A stretch of DNA of 9,932 bases, taken from positions 1 to 9,932 of the forward strand of contig CALEPR010000176.1 in NCBI GenBank assembly GCA_937910665.1, read 5' to 3'. Of this stretch, positions 1 through 6,321 are shown one piece after another. Both the position numbers and the translations under genes were made by a program. A model generated the notes under the pieces. The model was not told the DNA's origin. It saw only the letters and a list, made by a program, of their open reading frames with translations, and did not search any database. Numbering within the stretch: position 1 is the stretch's first letter; each line of letters starts with the position of its first letter. The DNA comes from an uncultured Selenomonadales bacterium. GTDB lineage: Bacteria; Bacillota; Negativicutes; Selenomonadales; Selenomonadaceae.

Positions 1-8
1 CTGTAGAC

Positions 9-48
9 AAAGTCCTTTTCAACTAAGTTTGAGAGGGGCTTTATTTTT
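9..48 (+). terminator. Intrinsic terminator of a gene upstream of the window
   Basis: Bases 9-22 pair with 29-42 in an unbroken 14-bp stem (11 Watson-Crick and 3 G-U pairs) closed by the 6-nt loop CTAAGT. ATTTTT follows directly at 43-48. The U-tract is only on the plus-strand side, so it should end a plus-strand transcript whose gene lies before position 1. A TAG at 4-6 could be that gene's stop codon, but this cannot be confirmed from the window. Confidence 0.6.
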
Positions 49-305
49 AGGACGAGTAAAAATTTCACGAAAAGAAAAAGTACTGTGCACTTTTTCAATG
101 CCAATTTTTTTAAATTCATGCAAGCAAAAACAAGAGTGACAAATGTTTTTATTACTCCGGCGAATATAAATCCCTAAAGTGTGATATTACTCCGGCGATT
201 AAAATTATCCAAAAAATTTTATAGTTCTTTGAGAAAAATAAAGTTTTTACAAACATATTTGCATTTATTAGTTGGAGTAATAATGTTGCGCAAAAAAATT
301 ATGCT
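49..305. other. Intergenic stretch without a supported gene
   Basis: No reading frame here has both a plausible Shine-Dalgarno and recognisable protein content. It holds a hairpin at 74-96: the 8-bp stem GAAAAAGT/ACTTTTTC around ACTGTGC, followed by T-rich sequence at 104-111, which could be a second terminator or a repeat remnant. It also holds the 14-bp direct repeat listed separately. I see no T-box signature (no specifier stem or AGGGTGG-type element) ahead of thrS, and no tRNA or CRISPR structure. Confidence 0.5.
150..198. repeat. 14-bp direct repeat, 35-bp period
   Basis: TATTACTCCGGCGA occurs exactly at 150-163 and again at 185-198, with a 21-bp spacer. Part of it recurs inverted as GGAGTAATAA at 274-283, which is complementary to TTATTACTCC at 149-158. 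The function is unknown. Possible roles are tandem operator sites or a remnant of a dispersed intergenic repeat. Confidence 0.5.
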
Positions 306-363
306 TTGAAATTCCTGTAAATTGCAAATTAAAATTGTCTGTGCTATCATTACAAAAGGGAGG
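306..363 (+). promoter_or_regulatory. thrS promoter and ribosome binding site
   Basis: The best sigma-70-type match is TTGCAA (322-327), a 17-bp spacer, and TATCAT (345-350) preceded by TG (342-343) as an extended -10. It would start the transcript at about 356-358, leaving a very short leader. An alternative is TTGAAA (306-311), an 18-bp spacer and TAAAAT (330-335), giving a leader of about 29 nt. GGGAGG at 358-363 is a strong Shine-Dalgarno 8 nt before the thrS ATG. The short leader leaves no room for a T-box. Confidence 0.45.
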
Positions 364-371
364 AATTTATC

Positions 372-2156
372 ATGGAAAAAATTATTACAAAGGACGGCAG
401 TTTGGCTGAAGTCGACGAAAAAAATTTTTTGTACTCGCTCCGCCATACTGCCTCACATATTTTGGCGCAGGCTGTTAAACATCTTTACGGCGGTGCGGAC
501 GGAAAAAATGTTCAGCTTGCCATCGGTCCTGCGATTGACACAGGATTTTATTATGACATTGATATGGAAAAAAAATTGACTGACGAAGATTTAGCTGACA
601 TCGAAAAGGAAATGAAAAATATCGTCAAGCAAAATTTGAAACTTGAGCGCAGTGTTTTAAGTCGAGAAGATGCTTTGAAAAAATTTTCCGATCTTGGCGA
701 AAGTTACAAAGTCGAACTGATTACAGATTTGCCTGAGGACGCAGAAATTTCTTTGTTCACGCAAGGAGATTTTACAGACCTTTGTGCAGGTCCTCACGTC
801 ACCTCTACAGGAAAAGTTAAGGCGTTTAAACTTATGTCGCTTGCCGGAGCATATTGGCGCGGCGACGAGCACAATAAAATGTTGCAGCGAATTTATGGCA
901 CGGCTTTTACCTCGAAAGATGAATTGCAAAATTATCTGACAATGTTGGAGGAGGCGGCGAAAAGAGATCACCGCAAACTTGGCAAGGAATTGGATTTATT
1001 CAGCTTGCATGACGAAGGCCCCGGTTTTCCATTCTTCCACCCGAACGGCATGGTTATTCAGAATGAACTTTTAAATTATTGGCGCGAAGTTCATCGCCGC
1101 TATGGTTATCAAGAAATTAAAACTCCTATAATTTTAAACAGAAAACTTTGGGAAACTTCCGGTCACTGGGATCACTACAAAGAAAATATGTACTTCACAA
1201 AAATTGACGACGAAGATTATGCAGTCAAACCAATGAATTGTCCGGGAAGTATTTTGACTTACAAAACAAATTCTCACAGCTACAGAGATTTGCCTTTGAA
1301 ACTTGCCGAACTCGGACTTGTTCACCGCCACGAAAAAAGCGGAGTTCTTCACGGACTTTTCCGCGTCAGAAATTTTACTCAAGATGATGCACACATTTAC
1401 ATGACACCTGAACAAATTGAACCTGAAATTCAGGAAACTATAGATTTGTTTGACGAAGTTTATAAAACTTTCGGCTTGAGTTACAAGGCTGAACTTTCCA
1501 CGCGTCCGGAAAATTCTATGGGCAGCGACGAAGTTTGGGAAAAGGCAACCTCCGCACTTCAGAAAGCTTTGGATAATCGCGGACTGGAATATGTCATTAA
1601 CGAAGGCGACGGAGCATTTTACGGACCGAAAATTGATTTTCACCTGAAAGATTCAATCGGCAGAACTTGGCAGTGCGGAACAATCCAGCTTGATATGATG
1701 TTGCCTGAAAAATTTGATATGAATTACATTGGCGAGGACGGAGAAAAGCATCGCCCGATCATGGTTCACAGAGTTGTTTATGGTTCGATTGAAAGATTTA
1801 TTGGAATTTTGATTGAAAATTACGCCGGAGCATTTCCTGTCTGGTTCACGCCAATTCAGATTGCAATTTTGCCGATCACCGACAAACATTTGGATTATTC
1901 CAAAAAACTTGCCGACAAATTTTTTGAACTCGGTTTCAGGGCGACTGTGGACGACAGGAGCGAAAAGACCGGCAAAAAAATTCGCGACAACCAAGTTAAA
2001 AAAATTCCTTACATGCTGGTTATCGGAGACAAAGAAATGGAATCCGGAATTTTGTCCATCCGCAAACACGGCTCGAAAGAAAGTTTTGAAATGAGCGTTG
2101 ACGACTTTATAAAATATGTTCAAGAAAAAATTTCTTCGCGCTCGCAAGAATATTAA
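372..2156 (+). CDS. thrS: Threonyl-tRNA synthetase lacking the TGS domain
   Basis: This class II enzyme charges tRNA-Thr with threonine in the cytoplasm. The N2 editing domain, which removes misacylated serine, shows HTASH (His25, His29) and DLCAGPH (Cys138, His142). The catalytic core shows zinc ligands Cys290 (MNCPG), His341 (DDAH) and His466 (MVHR), motif 2 around residues 318-338, and motif 3 at GSIERFIGILIENY (471-484). The anticodon-binding domain runs from about 495 to 590. The protein has 594 residues, against roughly 635-645 for the common form. The missing part is the N-terminal TGS domain: only about 20 residues precede the editing domain. The start is well supported by GGGAGG 8 nt upstream, and an in-frame stop at 330-332 excludes a longer form. 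The gene appears monocistronic, with its own promoter and terminator. Confidence 0.97.
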   Translation: MEKIITKDGSLAEVDEKNFLYSLRHTASHILAQAVKHLYGGADGKNVQLAIGPAIDTGFYYDIDMEKKLTDEDLADIEKEMKNIVKQNLKLERSVLSREDALKKFSDLGESYKVELITDLPEDAEISLFTQGDFTDLCAGPHVTSTGKVKAFKLMSLAGAYWRGDEHNKMLQRIYGTAFTSKDELQNYLTMLEEAAKRDHRKLGKELDLFSLHDEGPGFPFFHPNGMVIQNELLNYWREVHRRYGYQEIKTPIILNRKLWETSGHWDHYKENMYFTKIDDEDYAVKPMNCPGSILTYKTNSHSYRDLPLKLAELGLVHRHEKSGVLHGLFRVRNFTQDDAHIYMTPEQIEPEIQETIDLFDEVYKTFGLSYKAELSTRPENSMGSDEVWEKATSALQKALDNRGLEYVINEGDGAFYGPKIDFHLKDSIGRTWQCGTIQLDMMLPEKFDMNYIGEDGEKHRPIMVHRVVYGSIERFIGILIENYAGAFPVWFTPIQIAILPITDKHLDYSKKLADKFFELGFRATVDDRSEKTGKKIRDNQVKKIPYMLVIGDKEMESGILSIRKHGSKESFEMSVDDFIKYVQEKISSRSQEY

Positions 2157-2183
2157 AAAATGCATGTCAGGAGACAAAATAAA

Positions 2184-2227
2184 AGTTGCCGGCATGGAAA
2201 AACCACCTTTGTCGGCAATTATTTTTT
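2184..2227 (+). terminator. Intrinsic terminator after thrS
   Basis: AGTTGCCG (2184-2191) pairs with CGGCAATT (2213-2220), including one G-U pair. The 21-nt loop can form a small inner TGG/CCA stem. ATTTTTT follows at 2221-2227. It begins 28 nt after the thrS stop codon and should separate thrS from ruvC, at least partly. Confidence 0.55.
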
Positions 2228-2256
2228 GGAAATTATGAAATTTGATGAGTGATTGA

Positions 2257-2751
2257 ATGTTGGCACTTGGAATTGATCCGGGAACTGCAATTTGCGGTTA
2301 TGGACTTGTCGAGCAGTCGCGCGGAAAATTGATTGCAAAAACTTACGGCGCAATTACAACAAGTCCAAAAGCGAGAATGCAGGACAGACTTTTAAAAATT
2401 TACAATGAATTGACTGAGTTGATAAAAACTTTTCAGCCGGAAATTATCGGCGTGGAAAAATTATTTTTCGGACGAAATTCAACTACCGCGATTCCTGTCG
2501 GACAGGCAAGGGGAATTGTTTTGCTCTGTGCGGCGCAAAATAATTTAGACTTGTTGGAAATTACTCCGAACGAAGTTAAAATGTCCATAACAGGATACGG
2601 CGGTGCGACGAAGGAACAAATTATCTACATGGTTACAAAAATTTTAAATTTGTCCGAGCCGCCGAAACCCGACGACACGGCTGACGCTTTGGCTATTGCA
2701 ATCGCGGCATCTTACGAAGCGAACAGTTTAGTTCGCAGAAATTTTTTTTAG
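2257..2751 (+). CDS. ruvC: Holliday junction resolvase RuvC
   Basis: This RNase H-fold endonuclease cleaves Holliday junctions symmetrically during recombination and repair, working with the RuvAB branch-migration machine. At 164 residues it is normal length. The four acidic residues of the active site are visible: Asp7 (LGIDPG), Glu67 (GVEKLFF), and Asp140 and Asp143 in PDDTADALAIAI. The segment NSTTAIPVGQARG (74-86) is also typical of the family. The start is set by the conserved LGIDPGT opening; the upstream GATGAG at 2244-2249 is only a weak Shine-Dalgarno. ruvA follows on the same strand after 94 nt. The gene ends in a run of eight T (codons TTT TTT and the first T of TAG), so a sequencing or slippage error there would change only the last residues. 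Confidence 0.97.
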   Translation: MLALGIDPGTAICGYGLVEQSRGKLIAKTYGAITTSPKARMQDRLLKIYNELTELIKTFQPEIIGVEKLFFGRNSTTAIPVGQARGIVLLCAAQNNLDLLEITPNEVKMSITGYGGATKEQIIYMVTKILNLSEPPKPDDTADALAIAIAASYEANSLVRRNFF

Positions 2752-2755
2752 ATTG

Positions 2756-2763
2756 AAAGGTGG
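2756..2763 (+). promoter_or_regulatory. Displaced Shine-Dalgarno of ruvA
   Basis: AAAGGTGG lies just after the ruvC stop codon and 82 nt before the ruvA ATG. There is no purine-rich Shine-Dalgarno in the 20 nt directly before that ATG, which read as the CTCC-type arm of a palindrome. If the intervening 72-nt hairpin (2768-2839) folds, only AAAA and GTAAAA (10 nt) remain between this site and the ATG, close to a working spacing. The folding and use of the site are inference. Confidence 0.4.
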
Positions 2764-2767
2764 AAAA

Positions 2768-2839
2768 TAATTAGGAGTTAGGAGTGAGGAGTTAGGAATT
2801 AAAATTCATTCCTCATTACTCCTTCCTCACTCCTAATTA
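2768..2839. repeat. 72-nt palindrome of degenerate 7-bp units
   Basis: Arms 2768-2800 and 2807-2839 pair in perfect register without bulges: 26 Watson-Crick pairs, 2 G-U pairs and 5 mismatches, around the loop AAAATT. The outer 11 bp (TAATTAGGAGT/ACTCCTAATTA) are perfect. The left arm is four successive heptads: TTAGGAG, TTAGGAG, TGAGGAG, TTAGGAA. The right arm, read on the other strand, is TTAGGAG, TGAGGAA, GGAGTAA, TGAGGAA. No U-tract follows on the plus strand, so it is not a terminator for ruvC. It resembles short tandem heptamer repeats or REP/MITE-like palindromes known from other bacteria. The number of genomic copies cannot be seen here. Confidence 0.8.
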
Positions 2840-2845
2840 GTAAAA

Positions 2846-3448
2846 ATGATTGGTTACTTGAACGGCAAAGTAAAATTTCTGACTGAAGACGAATGTATTC
2901 TCGACGTGAATGGAGTCGGTTACAAAGTTTCAGTCGATGCAATGACAAGGCAAGATTTGAAAATTGATTCGGCGGCTGAACTTTTTATTCACACTTCGGT
3001 TAGGGAAGATGCAATAACTTTGTATGGATTTAAAAATCAGTCGGCGTTTGAACTTTTTGAAACGCTTTTGACTGTGAATGGAGTCGGCGCAAAATCGGCG
3101 TTGGGAATTGTTTCAAAAATTTCTGCGTCAGATTTTTCCGTCGCCGTTGCCAATCAAGATTTATCGACGCTGATAAAATTGCCGGGCGTCGGGAAAAAAT
3201 CGGCGCAAAGAATTTTGTTGGAACTAAAAGACAAGGTCGGAAATTTTTCAAGCGTTTCGACTTCAGGCGCGGAAAATTTTCAGCCTGTCGCAATTCCTTC
3301 AAGCGCGGCGGACGAGGCAACGGACGCACTTTCAGCACTCGGTTACACTTCGGCGGAAATTTCTGCAGTCTTTAAACGCGCTCCAAAAAATTCCTCGACG
3401 GAACAGTTAATAAAATTTGCGCTGAAAGAATTAAATCGTTTTGCCTGA
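2846..3448 (+). CDS. ruvA: Holliday junction branch-migration protein RuvA
   Basis: RuvA binds the four-way junction as a tetramer and loads the RuvB motor. Its 200 residues match the family length. Domain I is an OB fold (about 1-62) containing the acidic pin VREDAITLYGF with Glu54 and Asp55. Domain II has two helix-hairpin-helix motifs, NGVGAK (78-83) and PGVGKK (113-118). A serine- and alanine-rich linker (about 131-153) leads to domain III (154-200), the RuvB-contacting domain, containing ATDALSALGY. The start is fixed by the conserved MIGYLNGKV opening, although a 72-nt palindrome occupies the place of its Shine-Dalgarno. ruvB, often the next gene, is absent here; a DUF116 gene follows instead. 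Confidence 0.97.
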   Translation: MIGYLNGKVKFLTEDECILDVNGVGYKVSVDAMTRQDLKIDSAAELFIHTSVREDAITLYGFKNQSAFELFETLLTVNGVGAKSALGIVSKISASDFSVAVANQDLSTLIKLPGVGKKSAQRILLELKDKVGNFSSVSTSGAENFQPVAIPSSAADEATDALSALGYTSAEISAVFKRAPKNSSTEQLIKFALKELNRFA

Positions 3449-3476
3449 AAAAGTTGGGTGATAAAAATCCTTTGAA

Positions 3477-3519
3477 CTAATTTCTGTTTTCTGGAGTTGT
3501 GAATACAGTTTCTTAATCA
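3477..3519. repeat. Intergenic repeat, copy A (core TTGTGAATACA)
   Basis: This segment in the ruvA to DUF116 gap aligns with 7656-7697. Both begin with CTAATTT and carry TTGTGAATACA exactly 20 nt further on (3497-3507 here). About 70% of positions agree overall. The core is close to the palindrome TTGT-N4-ACAA, so a regulator site is an alternative reading. The opposite orientation of the two copies relative to neighbouring genes favours a dispersed repeat. Confidence 0.4.
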
Positions 3520-3522
3520 TGG

Positions 3523-3530
3523 GGCGGTGA
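3523..3530 (+). promoter_or_regulatory. Shine-Dalgarno that decides the DUF116 start
   Basis: GGCGGTGA differs from the ideal GGAGGTGA by one base and lies 5 nt before the ATG at 3536. The in-frame GTG at 3527 falls inside this site, so the ATG is the better start. Confidence 0.55.
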
Positions 3531-3535
3531 AAAAA

Positions 3536-4315
3536 ATGTTGGAAACTTTGGAAACTTTGGCGGCATTTCGTCCGAAGAAAAGAATTTTTTTAGGCTTGTT
3601 GCTGGCGACGGAATTTTTAATCGCGCTGGTACTTTATGGCGTGTGGAAAATTTCCTATCTCGGTCTGGAAAATATTTCTGAATATCTTCCGGTGATTGTC
3701 GGCGCATTTTTGATTTTTATTTCAACATTTTCTTTCGGAACGCTTTTCAATATGATTTTGGCAGTAAAAGGTTTTCCAACTTTAAAATTATTTCATCGCT
3801 ACAGTTTTACAATTATAAAATTTTTATTTCCTCCCGCCGTGAAGATTGGAAAAATTTTTGGAATCAAGCGTCGGCAACTTGAAGGATCTTTTATCGCCGT
3901 GAGTAATTTAATTTTTCTGAAAAGCAAAATAAAAGTTCCCGCAAAAAAGTTATTGGTAATTTCTCCGCACTGTTTGCAACTTGCAAGTTGTCCGCACAAA
4001 ATTACTCGCGATCCAAAAAATTGCAAACGCTGCGGCAAATGCAATATCTGCGACTTGGTGAAACTTTCCGAAGAACTTGGATTTATTTTTTTCGTGGCGA
4101 CAGGAGGAACTTTGGCGCGGCAAGTCGTTAAAGAAAATCGTCCGCAAGCGGTTTTGGCTATTGCTTGCGAACGCGATTTGATGAGCGGGATTCAAGATGT
4201 TTTTCCTCTGCCCGCCGTCGGAGTTTTAAATATTCGACCGAACGGACCTTGTTACAATACTCGCGTCGACATCGAGGAAGTAAAAAAAACTTTGAAACAA
4301 ATTATCTCGGAATAA
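3536..4315 (+). CDS. DUF116 family membrane-anchored cysteine-rich protein
   Basis: The protein has 259 residues from the ATG at 3536 (262 from an in-frame GTG at 3527; residue numbers below use the longer form). Two hydrophobic helices near 19-40 and 54-79 anchor it in the membrane. The soluble C-terminal half carries a cysteine cluster: Cys149 and Cys155, then Cys166, Cys169, Cys172 and Cys175 in CKRCGKCNIC, plus Cys214 and Cys242. Glycine-rich VATGGTLARQVV (190-201) and AIACERDLMSG (211-221) are characteristic of DUF116. The cysteine spacing suggests a metal or Fe-S cluster, but no biochemical role is established to my knowledge. It lies 87 nt after ruvA and may be cotranscribed with it. 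Its 3' end meets the oppositely oriented solute-binding protein gene with 6 nt between the two stop codons. Confidence 0.88.
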   Translation: MLETLETLAAFRPKKRIFLGLLLATEFLIALVLYGVWKISYLGLENISEYLPVIVGAFLIFISTFSFGTLFNMILAVKGFPTLKLFHRYSFTIIKFLFPPAVKIGKIFGIKRRQLEGSFIAVSNLIFLKSKIKVPAKKLLVISPHCLQLASCPHKITRDPKNCKRCGKCNICDLVKLSEELGFIFFVATGGTLARQVVKENRPQAVLAIACERDLMSGIQDVFPLPAVGVLNIRPNGPCYNTRVDIEEVKKTLKQIISE

Positions 4316-4356
4316 AAAATTTTAGTACTGCAGAAAGGCGTTAATTTCTTTCTGCA
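4314..4356 (-). terminator. Candidate terminator at the convergent junction
   Basis: TGCAGAAAG (4329-4337) and CTTTCTGCA (4348-4356) form a perfect 9-bp stem with a 10-nt loop, inside the last codons of the solute-binding protein gene. Reading the minus strand, six T follow at 4319-4314, but 9 nt beyond the stem, which is looser than a canonical terminator. On the plus strand only ATTTATTT follows, so it may also slow transcription leaving the DUF116 gene. Confidence 0.35.
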
Positions 4357-5635
4357 ATTTATTTAATGAATTATTCAGAGGAACAGTGCCGTCTATAATT
4401 TTTAAAATTTCTGCGTCGGCGTAGAGCATCGCAGCGTCATAATTTCTGAATTTCGTCGGCATAATCGAATTGTCCATCGCGTCGCTGATGTCCTTCGGTG
4501 TCATCGCATTATTTTCAGCCAAATCCCAAGAAAAAATTTCCTGCGCCTCAGAAGAAATTACAACGTCGCGGCGAACCGGCAAGGCTTGAGATTTTTTTAA
4601 AATCATTTGCTGAGTAACTTTGTCGTAACAAATATTTTTCATAAGTTCCCAAGCTAAAATTTTATTTTTTGTTCGCGCACTCATTCCAACCAACAAAGTA
4701 TTTAAAATTGAAATATTTCCTCCCGAAGGTCCGGCAGGCATCTTTATGCAGTCCCACTCGAAGGAGGTATATTTTTTTATTCGCCAAGGATAAGGTTTAT
4801 AAGTTCTATATTCCGAAAAGGTGAACGGACGAAAAGCCACTCGCCCCATGTCAAAATCTTTCGGCGTGACTTCGTGACCTTTGTGAATATTTCTAAGCTC
4901 AATCATGAATTTAACAGTTTCTTCCATTCGCGAATCAGCAAAATATGATGCTCTGCCGTCGTCGCGAAAAAAAGTTACTCCGTTTGAAACTGCCGCCTCC
5001 TGCCATGAATAATCATACCAACCGAATTGATCTATAACTCCGTCGCCGTTTGTGTCGCGAGTAACCTTTCGGCAAATTTCCAGAAAGTCTTTCCAAGTCC
5101 AATTATTTTTTGGCATGGAAATTCCTTCGCGCGACAACAAAGTTTTATTCACAAACATAAAAGTCAAATTACTTTCGCAGGGCAAAGCGTAAGATTTATT
5201 TTCAAATTGTCCATACTGAAAAGTTGCGGGATAATAAACCTCCGCAGAAAATTTTTCGTCATCCTCAATGAAGTCGGTTAAATCCATCAACGCACCTTTC
5301 GACGCATACAAATTAAAATCATCGCTCAACAGAAAAAAAATATCAGGCTCCGCGCCTTTGATAAATTGTTCGGCGAGCCACTCCGCATAATCTTCTTTTT
5401 TTATTCCGCTGATGTATTCCACTTTCACATTGGAATATTTAGTTTCAAAATTTTTTATTAGCTCATCAAATATCGCGTAAGGTTCGCCCTGAGGAACGTC
5501 CCAGTTACTTCCGGCAAAAATTCCCACACGCAAAATTTTTGTCTGCTGATTCTGAAAATAAATTGCCGCAGATAAAATTAAGACTGCAGAAATTATCGCG
5601 GCGAAAATTTTTTGTCGATTAAATTTCAAATTCAT
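4322..5635 (-). CDS. Family 1 extracellular solute-binding protein, membrane-anchored
   Basis: The protein has 437 residues and resembles the carbohydrate-type (MalE-like, family 1) binding proteins of ABC importers. One N-terminal hydrophobic helix (about 9-26) follows a short basic segment. There is no lipobox cysteine, so it is either tethered by this helix or cleaved by signal peptidase I. Typical parts are the mature N-terminus LRVGIFAG (35-42), EPDIFFL (96-102), the calcium-loop-like DTNGDGVIDQFGW (194-206), and a C-terminal LAWELMKNI (327-335). The start at 5635 is chosen because ATG overlaps the response regulator's stop as ATGA, a translational-coupling arrangement; a longer frame from a TTG at 5680 would lie inside that gene. 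No permease or ATPase gene is nearby, which suggests a role in sensing or a transporter encoded elsewhere. The ligand is unknown. Confidence 0.87.
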   Translation of the reverse strand: MNLKFNRQKIFAAIISAVLILSAAIYFQNQQTKILRVGIFAGSNWDVPQGEPYAIFDELIKNFETKYSNVKVEYISGIKKEDYAEWLAEQFIKGAEPDIFFLLSDDFNLYASKGALMDLTDFIEDDEKFSAEVYYPATFQYGQFENKSYALPCESNLTFMFVNKTLLSREGISMPKNNWTWKDFLEICRKVTRDTNGDGVIDQFGWYDYSWQEAAVSNGVTFFRDDGRASYFADSRMEETVKFMIELRNIHKGHEVTPKDFDMGRVAFRPFTFSEYRTYKPYPWRIKKYTSFEWDCIKMPAGPSGGNISILNTLLVGMSARTKNKILAWELMKNICYDKVTQQMILKKSQALPVRRDVVISSEAQEIFSWDLAENNAMTPKDISDAMDNSIMPTKFRNYDAAMLYADAEILKIIDGTVPLNNSLNKLQKEINAFLQY

Positions 5636-6321
5636 TCCGTCAAGCCCAACTCCAAAGCCAAACCGGTTTGCACCGCCCAAATTGCCAGCTGAGTTCTGTC
5701 ACGCAAATTTAATTTCGACAGCGCGGAACTCAAAGCATTTCTCACAGTTCCTTCAGACAAAAATAATTTTTCCGCAATTTCTTTGTTTGAAAGTCCGTTG
5801 CCGACCAAGTGCGAAATTTTTTTTTCTGTCTGAGTTAAATCTTTTGCGCCTTCGTTATCAACTTCCATTGTGATATTTGTCTGCGCCATTTGCGAAAAAA
5901 GTTTTACAACTTTTGTCGTGACATCCTTATTCAAAATCGAGCCGCCGGACATAACTGTTTTTATTGACCCGGTCAATTCATGAACAGAACAGCCTTTCAA
6001 AAGATAACCGCTCGCTCCATATTTCAGCGCATGAAAAATATAGTCGTCGTCGTCGAAAGTTGTCAGGATAATAATTTTCACGTCGGGAAAATTTTCTTTA
6101 ACTTTTTTTGTGCAAAGAACTCCGTCAAGTTCCGGCATGCGAATGTCCATCAAAATTATGTCGGGAGGATTTTTTTTCGCAAATTCCAAAACTTTTTTGC
6201 CGTTCTCCACCAATCCGACAACTTCCATGTCGCTGTTCATATCGAGGACAATTTTTAAACTTTCGCGAATCAATTCTTGATCGTCAGCTATCAAAATTTT
6301 TATCAACGTCTTCATCTCCAT
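5632..6321 (-). CDS. NarL/FixJ-type response regulator (REC plus LuxR HTH)
   Basis: The protein has a receiver domain at about 6-125 with acidic pocket Asp13 and Asp14, phosphoacceptor Asp59 (ILMDIRMPELDG), Thr87 and Lys109. A LuxR-type helix-turn-helix follows at about 161-218 (LTQTEKKI, LSNKEIAEKLFLSEGTVRN). It should receive phosphate from the kinase encoded just upstream and bind DNA as a dimer. The start is uncertain. ATG at 6321 and ATG at 6315 lack a spaced Shine-Dalgarno, whereas TTG at 6306 has GGAG 9 nt upstream and would give the usual MIKILIADDQ opening. All three overlap the end of the kinase gene (by 38, 32 or 23 nt). It overlaps the solute-binding protein gene by 4 nt, so all three proteins are probably made from one message. 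Confidence 0.93.
   Translation of the reverse strand: MEMKTLIKILIADDQELIRESLKIVLDMNSDMEVVGLVENGKKVLEFAKKNPPDIILMDIRMPELDGVLCTKKVKENFPDVKIIILTTFDDDDYIFHALKYGASGYLLKGCSVHELTGSIKTVMSGGSILNKDVTTKVVKLFSQMAQTNITMEVDNEGAKDLTQTEKKISHLVGNGLSNKEIAEKLFLSEGTVRNALSSALSKLNLRDRTQLAIWAVQTGLALELGLTE

Noticed and set aside
1..119. A minus-strand reading frame opening at ATG 119 and still open at the window edge (39 codons visible)
   Set aside because: It has no Shine-Dalgarno, its composition is a hydrophobic and lysine-rich string with no family resemblance, and it runs through the strong plus-strand terminator hairpin at 9-42.
1..371. A T-box riboswitch or other leader controlling thrS
   Set aside because: I found no T-box core sequence or antiterminator, and the predicted promoters leave only about 15-30 nt of leader.
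1653..2195. Long minus-strand frames opposite thrS (this one about 180 codons)
   Set aside because: They are shadows of the thrS coding frame, with no recognisable protein, no Shine-Dalgarno and implausible low-complexity composition.
2235..2252. A five-codon ORF (MKFDE) just before ruvC, as a possible leader peptide
   Set aside because: It lacks a ribosome binding site, it has no codon theme, and no attenuator structure lies between it and ruvC.
2768..2839. The long palindrome read as a terminator for ruvC
   Set aside because: It is followed by GTAAAAATG on the plus strand, with no U-tract, and ruvA starts within 10 nt.
2768..2839. The repeated heptads read as a CRISPR array
   Set aside because: Units are only 7 bp, contiguous and arranged as an inverted pair, with no spacers and no cas genes.
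5632..5680. A longer solute-binding protein beginning at TTG 5680
   Set aside because: The extra 15 residues lie wholly inside the response regulator gene and would precede the basic segment and signal helix. The ATG at 5635 gives the standard ATGA overlap and a normal signal sequence.
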